This document shows positions 1-5,268 of a DNA stretch of 6,817 nt, one piece after another. Both the position numbers and the translations under genes were made by a program. The notes beneath the pieces are model-generated. The model did no database searches and was not told the origin of the DNA. It saw nothing but the letters and a program-made list of their open reading frames with translations. The stretch is from DASXMT01 sp036521415 (lineage in GTDB: Bacteria > Actinomycetota > Acidimicrobiia > Acidimicrobiales > RAAP-2): positions 1 through 6,817 of the forward strand of contig DATDHU010000117.1 in the NCBI GenBank assembly GCA_036521415.1. Reading direction: 5' to 3'. Numbering within the stretch: position 1 is the first letter of the stretch; every line of letters starts with the position of its first letter.

Positions 1-7
1 GATCACG

Positions 8-1090
8 GTGCGAGTGACCATGCTGATCGGCGTCACGGTGGCGCTGGCGTCCTGTGGTGTCGGCCAGCCGACTGCTGTTGGTCGGACTCCCGGCACCGTC
101 CCGGCGGCGCGATCGACCACAACGCTGAAGCCATCGCGCACCACCACGACCCGCCCGTCGGGGACGCCGACACCCGGTGGGCAACAGACGGGCACCGCCG
201 GTGCGCCGCTGCCCACCCCTGCGTCGCTGGCGCCGTTCAGCGCGCCCGCGGCCGCCGGAGGGGGCGCGTGGAGTCCCGCCGGACGAATGGTCGGCGGAGT
301 GCCGGCGGTCTACGAGACCACATTGGTTCCCCCGGGAGGCTCGGAGCCAGCCGGGGTCGCCTGGATGGACACCCGCCTCCTGTCCGCCCGGCTGTACTCG
401 GGCTCGAAGAGTCCGGGTGGGGGCCCGTATCGCTACACCGCGCCGATCCAGCCCGCAGAGGCCGCCTCGGTGGTCGCAGCGTTCAACGGAGGCTTCGTCA
501 TGAATGTCGCCGGCGGGGGCTATTACACCGAAGGCAGCATGATCGACCCACTGGTGTCCGGGGCCGCCTCGCTCGTCATCTACTCCGACGGGTCCGTCAA
601 TGTCGGCGCCTGGGGCAGCGACGTGGCGATGACTCCGAGCGTCGTCAGTGTCCGCCAGAATCTGGTGCCACTTGTCGCTGCTGGCCAACCGACGGCGCAA
701 GCGGCGAGCCCCAACTGGCAGGCGTGGGGCGACACGTGTGGCGCGACCTCGTGCTCCGCCGCAGTCCCGGGCATCGAACAGCAGTGGCGCTCTGGGGTTG
801 GTGTCACCGCCGATGGGGCCCTGGTCTTCGCCACCGGCCCGACTCTCGATCCGCTGCAACTGGCTCAGCTTCTGGTGCACGCCGGGGTCGAGCGCGGCAT
901 GCAACTCGACATCAACCCCAACTGGACCGTCCTGGTCACCTACGACCCACCTATCCCGGGGGGCCTGGCCGCACCGGCCAACGGGAGCCAACTGCTCGCC
1001 GCGACCGTGCAGGGACCAGGAACATTCTTCGAGCCTTCGTGGGCACGCGACTTCATCACGATGTCGGCCCGACCGGCCCCGCCCGGATGA
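8..1090 (+). CDS. Phosphodiester glycosidase (NAGPA-like) family protein, putative lipoprotein
   Basis: About 360 residues. The N-terminus has a short hydrophobic stretch ending in a lipobox-like LASC (residues 13-16), suggesting export and lipid anchoring at Cys16. Residues about 25-90 are a Thr/Pro/Ala/Gly-rich linker. The folded part (about 95-350) carries features of the phosphodiester glycosidase domain named after human NAGPA: FNGGF at 159-163, a GVGVTADGALVFATG segment at 263-277, a helix ending LLVHAGV, and MQLD at 298-301 where the family usually has an aspartate. Human NAGPA removes GlcNAc from mannose-phosphate groups; bacterial members are mostly uncharacterised envelope proteins, so the substrate here is unknown. 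Cys244 and Cys249 could form a disulfide. Possible starts are GTG 8, GTG 14 and ATG 20. The frame is open to the window edge and the n-region is short, so the real start may lie upstream. The next gene begins about 110 bases downstream. The family call is by motif recognition only. Confidence 0.75.
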   Translation: MRVTMLIGVTVALASCGVGQPTAVGRTPGTVPAARSTTTLKPSRTTTTRPSGTPTPGGQQTGTAGAPLPTPASLAPFSAPAAAGGGAWSPAGRMVGGVPAVYETTLVPPGGSEPAGVAWMDTRLLSARLYSGSKSPGGGPYRYTAPIQPAEAASVVAAFNGGFVMNVAGGGYYTEGSMIDPLVSGAASLVIYSDGSVNVGAWGSDVAMTPSVVSVRQNLVPLVAAGQPTAQAASPNWQAWGDTCGATSCSAAVPGIEQQWRSGVGVTADGALVFATGPTLDPLQLAQLLVHAGVERGMQLDINPNWTVLVTYDPPIPGGLAAPANGSQLLAATVQGPGTFFEPSWARDFITMSARPAPPG

Positions 1091-1177
1091 GCATGGCTGA
1101 GCATCGAGCCTTCGCCATTCGGATGGTCGAGGAGGTCGCGACACGAAGACGATCTGCGCACGAGTGAACCGGGACCG

Positions 1178-1204
1178 ATGACACCCGTGCCTCCGCAATA
1201 TGAT
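1178..1204 (+). promoter_or_regulatory. Candidate leaderless promoter of the crotonase gene
   Basis: ATGACA at 1178-1183 matches five of six bases of the TTGACA -35 box, and TATGAT at 1199-1204 matches five of six of TATAAT. The 15-base spacer is shorter than the preferred 17, which weakens the call. The -10 box is followed by seven bases and then GTG at 1212, so transcription could begin at or next to that codon. The ATG at 1200 would then lie inside the -10 box. Confidence 0.35.
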
Positions 1205-1946
1205 CGGGTCCGTGCCGGTTCCAGCCACGGGTGAGCTCGTGACCTATCAACTCGTCGACGGCGCGGCGATGATCGTCATGGATGACGGCAAAGCAAACGC
1301 GCTGTCTCTCGGGATGCTCTCGGCGCTCAATCAAGCCCTCGATCGAGCTGCCTCCGACGGTGCGGTTGTCGTGCTGACGGGGCGGCAGGGCATCTTCTCG
1401 GGAGGTTTCGACCTCAAGGTATTGGGGGCCGGCGGTCCCGACGCAGCCCTCATGCTCGAGCAAGGCTTTCTGCTGGCACTGCGCCTTCTCGAACATCCGG
1501 CGCCCGTGATCATCGCCTGCAACGGTCACGCGGTGGCCATGGGTATCTTCCTTCTCTTGTCCGGCGACTACCGCATTGGAGTCAATGGTCCTTTCCGGCT
1601 GGTGGCCAACGAGGTGGCCATTGGCCTGACCATGCCTCAGACAGCGATCGAGATCTGTCGCCAACGACTTGCGCCATCGCACTTCAACCGGGCGATCATT
1701 CTCGCCGAGACCTATGCGCCGGCTGGCGCGGTCGAGGCCGGGTTTCTGGACCGGGTGGTGGACGGACCGGATCTATTGGAGACTGCTCGGACGGTGGCAA
1801 CGGAACTCGCCCAACTGGACCGTGCGGCTCACGTGGCGACCAAGTCCCGGGCGCGCGCTTCATCCATGGCCGCCATCCGGAAGGGACTCGAGATCGACCA
1901 GAAATTCTTTGGGAGCCTCAATGCGGTACCAGCAGGGGACGAATAG
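1200..1946 (+). CDS. Crotonase-family enoyl-CoA hydratase/isomerase, EchA3-like
   Basis: 248 residues, full length for a single-domain crotonase. It acts on CoA thioesters, probably in cytosolic fatty-acid or related acyl-CoA metabolism. FSGGFDLK (66-73) supplies the first oxyanion-hole loop and GHAVAMG (109-115) the second. Of the two glutamates of classical enoyl-CoA hydratase, the first position holds Phe117 while the second is kept as Glu138 in the motif NEVAIG. That one-glutamate arrangement is the one used by mitochondrial delta3,delta2-enoyl-CoA isomerase (motif NET). From memory, the pattern also closely matches mycobacterial EchA3 (MDDGK near the N-terminus, GHAIAMG, ANEVAIGMT). Isomerase-type chemistry is therefore more likely than hydration, but this is inference. 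There is no Shine-Dalgarno before ATG 1200. GTG 1212, directly behind a -10-like box, is a credible alternative start, and GTG 1239 a weaker one. No CoA-pathway partner gene is adjacent. Confidence 0.9.
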   Translation: MIGSVPVPATGELVTYQLVDGAAMIVMDDGKANALSLGMLSALNQALDRAASDGAVVVLTGRQGIFSGGFDLKVLGAGGPDAALMLEQGFLLALRLLEHPAPVIIACNGHAVAMGIFLLLSGDYRIGVNGPFRLVANEVAIGLTMPQTAIEICRQRLAPSHFNRAIILAETYAPAGAVEAGFLDRVVDGPDLLETARTVATELAQLDRAAHVATKSRARASSMAAIRKGLEIDQKFFGSLNAVPAGDE

Positions 1947-1968
1947 TCGTCGGTCCAGACTTATCGCT

Positions 1969-1993
1969 CCTGGCTCGCATGACCATGGCCAGG
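1969..1993. terminator. Weak hairpin in the gap between crotonase and tRNA
   Basis: CCTGGC at 1969-1974 is complementary to GCCAGG at 1988-1993, giving a 6-bp stem with a 13-base loop 22 bases after the crotonase stop. There is no T-tract on either strand. It lies where two convergent transcripts would meet, so a bidirectional terminator is possible, but a stem this short could be chance in GC-rich DNA. Confidence 0.2.
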
Positions 1994-2030
1994 GGCCTGA
2001 CGCGACGCAAATGGGGCCTGGGCCTGTGGG

Positions 2031-2104
2031 TGGGGACGGTGGGATTCGAACCCACACTGGAGACGGTTTAAGCGCCCTGCCTCTGCCGATTGGGCTACGC
2101 CCCC
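2031..2104 (-). tRNA. tRNA with anticodon UAA (Leu, codon UUA), short variable loop
   Basis: The minus strand folds into a full cloverleaf of 74 bases including discriminator A. The acceptor stem is GGGGGCG with CGTCCCC (one G-U pair), followed by T8 A9. The D arm has a 3-bp GCC/GGC stem and an 11-base loop CAATCGGCAGA. The anticodon stem GGGCG/CGTCT contains two G-U pairs. The loop is CTTAAAC, placing T33 correctly and giving anticodon TAA at 2068-2070. The variable loop is only CCAGT, and the T arm is a perfect GTGGG-TTCGAAT-CCCAC. CCA is not encoded. The anticodon, the discriminator A and the Leu/Ser-like D arm all point to leucine, yet bacterial leucine tRNAs normally carry a long variable arm that is absent here. 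I see no in-frame TTA codon in the window's protein genes. A poor -10-like CAGAAT lies 24 bases upstream. The tRNA call is firm; the amino acid it carries is uncertain. Confidence 0.88.
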
Positions 2105-2167
2105 GAAGCACCGCGTGCCTGGGCCCCATTCTGTGCCAGATGGACACCCACATGTGACGCACGGCGA

Positions 2168-2188
2168 CGTTCCGGGTTCCGAGGAACG
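2168..2188 (-). terminator. Weak hairpin downstream of the carboxylesterase
   Basis: CGTTCC at 2168-2173 pairs with GGAACG at 2183-2188 around a 9-base loop, about 50 bases past the esterase stop on the minus strand. A 10-bp self-complementary GCCGGCCGGC also sits at 2226-2235, immediately after the stop codon. Neither is followed by a T-tract. One of them may end esterase transcription before the co-oriented tRNA gene, but the evidence is thin. Confidence 0.2.
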
Positions 2189-2235
2189 CTTGACCGGACG
2201 GGAACCGCCGAGACGATGCTCTGTCGCCGGCCGGC

Positions 2236-3801
2236 TCAGGCTCCGATGGGGGCGAAGAGCGGTCGGTGCTCCTCCCACAACGACAGCTCCGTGTTGCGGG
2301 GCCCGTCCACCGCCCCCGACTCGTGACCGAACACCATGGTCGACCGTGTCGTCGGGTCCCAGGTCGGCCACGGGCCGAGAGCCTGGTGCGAGGGATCCCC
2401 CGTGCGGGCAAAGGCCAACCATGCATGCTGCATGAGGGCCGAGAGCGTATCGACCTCGGGTCCACTTCCGGTGAAGAGTTGCACCGCTGGATGGCCCACG
2501 GCACCAAACACAAAGGGAACTTCAAGCGCATGGCAGGACCCGAGCATCCCCCCCAAGGCGGGCGATTCCCACTCGAAGAGGTAGACGAACGTCTGGGCCC
2601 CCTGCGCCGTCTGCGCCGCGGCCAACTGGAGACTGCGCCAGCGAAAGACGTCGTCGGTCCCCATGGCCCACCACAGGGCCCGGGGGTCGACCGTCTCGGA
2701 CCGGTCAAGGCGGGCCTGTCGGTAGGTTTCGATCAGTTCCTCGGTGGGCATGTCGGGGGCGGCGTGTTTGACCAGGAAGGGAAGGCTGGCGGCGTCGAGT
2801 TCCAAGAGGGACGGATCACCCAGGCCGAAGAGCGTGAGCTCATCTCTGTTCGTGCCGATAAGGAGGTCGACGCCCGAGGCCGCGCCATGCTCAATCGCGG
2901 CGAGGGGATGCTGCGGGAGGAATGACCCGTCGACGACGGGAAGAAAAGGTAGGGGAATCATGCCGGGGTCAGGAATGCGCTTGCCCACCACCGAGGTGGC
3001 CGCCACCAGGTCGGCCGCCGGGACCGACTCCAGCGTGGTTCGATCGCACGCCGCCAGGCCCAAGGCGGCGACCAGGCGATCGGCGGTGCGCTCGGCCTCC
3101 TCGACGGTGTGGACATGCACCCCCCCGCTTTCGACGATGGCGCGCCGGAACAAACCGGCGGCTCCGGGCGTCCCCATGAGAGCGGACACACTGAATCCCC
3201 CGGCGGACTCGCCGAAGACGGTGACGTTGGCGGGGTCCCCCCCGAACTGGGCGATATGGTCGCGGACCCACCGCAATGCGGCCACCTGATCGTGCAAGCC
3301 CCAATTGCCGATGAAGCCGTCGGGATCTCGGAGCTCGCGATGACCCAGGAACCCGAGCGCGCCCAGACGGTAGTTGCAGGTGACCACCACCACGTCCCCT
3401 TGGCGCACCAACTCACCGCCCCGGTACACGAAGTTCGACCCACTCCCGCCGGTGTATCCCCCACCGTGAATCCACACCATGACCGGACGTCGTGATGCGG
3501 GCGACGACGTCTCGGGCAGGTCCGGCGTCCAGATGTTGAGGGAAAGGCAGTCCTCGCTCTGCGGTTCGGACCCGTCGAGATCCGCCGGACTTGCGATGCC
3601 GGGTACCGAGAGCGACTGGGGCGCGATCGGGCCGAAGGACGATGCGTCGCGCACGCCGTCCCAGGAACGTGGCGGCTGTGGTGGACGCCAGCGGAGGGCT
3701 CCCTCTGGTGCCTGGGCATAGGGAATTCCGGAGAACGACCACACATCACCGCGCTGGACGCCGCGGACCCGTCCAGCGGAGACCGTCACGATCTTGTCCA
3801 T
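2236..3801 (-). CDS. Type B carboxylesterase (alpha/beta hydrolase, COesterase family)
   Basis: 521 residues, the usual length for bacterial type B carboxylesterases such as p-nitrobenzyl esterase. These serine hydrolases cleave carboxylic esters; the natural substrate cannot be read from sequence. The N-terminal GIPYAQAPEGALRW segment (25-38) and EDCLSLNIW (83-91) are family signatures. HGGG (112-115) forms the oxyanion hole, and the nucleophile elbow GESAG gives Ser199. The acid is probably Glu321 in GTNRDE and the base His424 in GSCHALEVPF, so the triad looks complete. There is no signal peptide or membrane segment, so the enzyme is probably cytosolic. ATG at 3801-3799 is the natural start: no earlier in-frame start is close by, and a TTGACC/TATGGT promoter ends five bases before it. 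The gene diverges from the NlpC/P60 gene and points toward the tRNA. It appears intact, with no frameshift. Confidence 0.95.
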   Translation of the reverse strand: MDKIVTVSAGRVRGVQRGDVWSFSGIPYAQAPEGALRWRPPQPPRSWDGVRDASSFGPIAPQSLSVPGIASPADLDGSEPQSEDCLSLNIWTPDLPETSSPASRRPVMVWIHGGGYTGGSGSNFVYRGGELVRQGDVVVVTCNYRLGALGFLGHRELRDPDGFIGNWGLHDQVAALRWVRDHIAQFGGDPANVTVFGESAGGFSVSALMGTPGAAGLFRRAIVESGGVHVHTVEEAERTADRLVAALGLAACDRTTLESVPAADLVAATSVVGKRIPDPGMIPLPFLPVVDGSFLPQHPLAAIEHGAASGVDLLIGTNRDELTLFGLGDPSLLELDAASLPFLVKHAAPDMPTEELIETYRQARLDRSETVDPRALWWAMGTDDVFRWRSLQLAAAQTAQGAQTFVYLFEWESPALGGMLGSCHALEVPFVFGAVGHPAVQLFTGSGPEVDTLSALMQHAWLAFARTGDPSHQALGPWPTWDPTTRSTMVFGHESGAVDGPRNTELSLWEEHRPLFAPIGA

Positions 3802-3806
3802 AAGGC

Positions 3807-3836
3807 ACCATATGGAGGGTTCGCGGCAAGGGTCAA
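3807..3836 (-). promoter_or_regulatory. Candidate leaderless promoter of the carboxylesterase
   Basis: On the minus strand TTGACC (3836-3831, five of six to the -35 consensus) is followed after 18 bases by TATGGT (3812-3807, four of six to TATAAT). Only five bases separate this -10 box from the ATG at 3801, so transcription probably starts on or within a base or two of the start codon. There is no Shine-Dalgarno sequence, as expected for a leaderless mRNA. Confidence 0.5.
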
Positions 3837-3911
3837 CAGCTACAGGATGTGGCTAGCGCCGGGGTCAGCCAATTCCGCTCACAGGCCCAGCCCAGAGGCC
3901 CAAATTGCCCA

Positions 3912-3940
3912 TTGGCACGTGTGGGTCGAGGGGGTACTGT
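3912..3940 (+). promoter_or_regulatory. Candidate leaderless promoter of the NlpC/P60 gene
   Basis: TTGGCA at 3912-3917 (five of six to TTGACA), an ideal 17-base spacer, and TACTGT at 3935-3940, which keeps the T-A-n-n-n-T pattern common in actinobacterial -10 boxes. Seven bases later comes GTG at 3948. The predicted transcription start falls on or one base before this codon, which implies a leaderless mRNA and decides the start of the gene. Confidence 0.55.
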
Positions 3941-3947
3941 TGCTGGT

Positions 3948-5228
3948 GTGGCAACAGTGAAGTGTCGGGACACTGGCCGCCGGCCGCCCCATGCCATTTT
4001 GGCACGCGGGGCAGTCGTCGCCACCATGATCGGTCTTTTGGGCGCCGGAGCGTCCGGGCTCGGGGTATTCCCTACCGCCCCGGCTGGAGCCACGCCGTCG
4101 GCGACGCCGACGACCACCCCGGGCCCGGCTCCCAATCAGTCGCAGATCAACGCCGCCCAGGCGCAGGTCAGCGCCGTCGAAGCCACGCTCTCTCAGGAAG
4201 AGCAGCAGTCCTCCGCCCTCGACAACCGCTACACCATCGCCGTTCAGGACCAGCAGAATGCCGAGGCGTCGTTGGCCGTCATCTCCACCCAACTGGTGCA
4301 GACCAAGGTCTCGGTGGCCGCCGACAAGCGCCGCCTCACCAACGACGCCGTGAAGGCCTATGTCTACGGCACTCCGCAGACGAAATTCACGTCGCTCTTC
4401 ACGTCGTCGGCCGATCTCAGCGGTGCCCGCAACCAGTACACCCAGCAGATCGTCGGCAATCTCGACCAGGCTCGCAATGCCCTGCAGTCATCCGAGTCGC
4501 AACTGTCGAACCAGGAGTCGCAGCAGCAGAGCCTCGCCTCCCAGGCTGCGTCGCAGGCCAACCAGGCAAAACTGTTGGCGCAGGCCAACCAGCAGGAAGC
4601 GGCGGCCACCCAAGCGACCCTGAGCACGGTACGGGGGCAGTTGGCCCAGCAGGTCGCCCAAGCGGCGGTCGTAGAAGCGCAACAACAGGCGGCTGCGGCG
4701 GCCCAGGCCGCCAACGCGGCCCAGGCGCAACGGGCGGCCGCCGCCTCCCAGGCGGCCGCCACCGTGGCCGGATTGGTCGGAGGCTCAGCCGGCGGGGCCG
4801 CCGCCACCACCGCGGCCAATCAAGCCGCGCCCGTCGGACCGGTCGGGGGTTCCGGGGCATCGACAGGGCAAGGGCAGGCGGCCGTCAACGCAGCGATCTC
4901 CCAACTCGGTGTTCCCTACGTCTTCGGGGGCGAGAGCCCGGGGGCCGGCTTTGACTGCTCGGGACTGGTGCAGTGGGCCTGGGCTCAGGCGGGTGTCTCC
5001 ATCCCCCGGACGACCGAGAGCCAGTGGCCGGCCCTGCCCCACGTCTCGCTCGACGCCCTGGAGCCGGGTGACCTGCTCTTCTATTTCAACCTCGACAACG
5101 ACGATCAGGTTGACCACGTGGTGATGTACGTCGGCAACGGCGAGATCATCGCTGCGCCGTTCACGGGTGCCTCCGTCTCCTACTCCCCCATCTTCACCGG
5201 AGGCCTCATCGGAGCCGCCCGCCCCTAG
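3948..5228 (+). CDS. Secreted coiled-coil NlpC/P60 (C40) peptidoglycan endopeptidase
   Basis: 426 residues from GTG 3948. Residues 1 to about 48 form a long signal peptide: an Arg-rich n-region, a hydrophobic core GAVVATMIGLLGAGASGLGV and a likely cleavage site after AGA. Residues about 64-270 are Ala/Gln/Ser-rich and predicted coiled coil, like the N-terminal segments of RipA- and PcsB-type proteins, which shield or position the catalytic domain. A Gly/Ala/Thr linker (about 275-308) precedes the NlpC/P60 domain (about 312-426). This has FDCSGLV with catalytic Cys337 and DHVVMYVG with His390. The third catalytic residue is not obvious to me. The family cuts stem peptides in peptidoglycan, often the D-Glu to diamino-acid bond, during cell separation and wall turnover. 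The frame is open back to GTG 3849, but codons before 3948 overlap the promoter and add nothing resembling a signal peptide. A perfect palindrome follows the stop codon. Confidence 0.92.
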   Translation: MATVKCRDTGRRPPHAILARGAVVATMIGLLGAGASGLGVFPTAPAGATPSATPTTTPGPAPNQSQINAAQAQVSAVEATLSQEEQQSSALDNRYTIAVQDQQNAEASLAVISTQLVQTKVSVAADKRRLTNDAVKAYVYGTPQTKFTSLFTSSADLSGARNQYTQQIVGNLDQARNALQSSESQLSNQESQQQSLASQAASQANQAKLLAQANQQEAAATQATLSTVRGQLAQQVAQAAVVEAQQQAAAAAQAANAAQAQRAAAASQAAATVAGLVGGSAGGAAATTAANQAAPVGPVGGSGASTGQGQAAVNAAISQLGVPYVFGGESPGAGFDCSGLVQWAWAQAGVSIPRTTESQWPALPHVSLDALEPGDLLFYFNLDNDDQVDHVVMYVGNGEIIAAPFTGASVSYSPIFTGGLIGAARP

Positions 5229-5252
5229 CAGGTCGCCCGTACGGGCGACCTG
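5229..5252. terminator. Perfect 24-bp palindrome after the NlpC/P60 stop
   Basis: CAGGTCGCCCGT (5229-5240) is followed directly by its exact reverse complement ACGGGCGACCTG (5241-5252), starting on the first base after the TAG stop. As RNA it would form a 10-bp GC-rich stem with a GUAC tetraloop. No T-tract follows, which is common for terminators in high-GC actinobacteria. It ends 16 bases before the glycosyltransferase start, so it could also be a protein-binding operator or an attenuator for that gene. Confidence 0.6.
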
Positions 5253-5268
5253 ACGAGGCACCGGGCCG

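Noticed and set aside
268..1167. A 299-residue plus-strand frame overlapping the first gene
   Set aside because: Arg/Gly/His-rich translation with no motifs; it is the out-of-frame reading of the glycosidase-like gene.
2031..2104. Ochre suppressor tRNA or tRNA-Sec
   Set aside because: A UAA stop suppressor would need anticodon UUA, and the loop CTTAAAC with T33 in place gives UAA at 34-36. A selenocysteine tRNA would need anticodon UCA, a long variable arm and an extended acceptor stem, none of which is present.
1860..2708. A 282-residue minus-strand frame
   Set aside because: It runs through the esterase C-terminus in the wrong frame, then through the tRNA and antisense into the crotonase. 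No real protein features are visible.
3849..3947. A longer N-terminus for the NlpC/P60 protein starting at GTG 3849
   Set aside because: These codons overlap a well-spaced promoter, add no signal-peptide-like sequence and push the real signal peptide inside the protein.
4480..4810. Tandem DNA repeats within the NlpC/P60 gene
   Set aside because: The repeated CAG/GCC-rich look comes from Ala/Gln-rich coiled-coil coding; I found no fixed repeat unit or regular period in the DNA.
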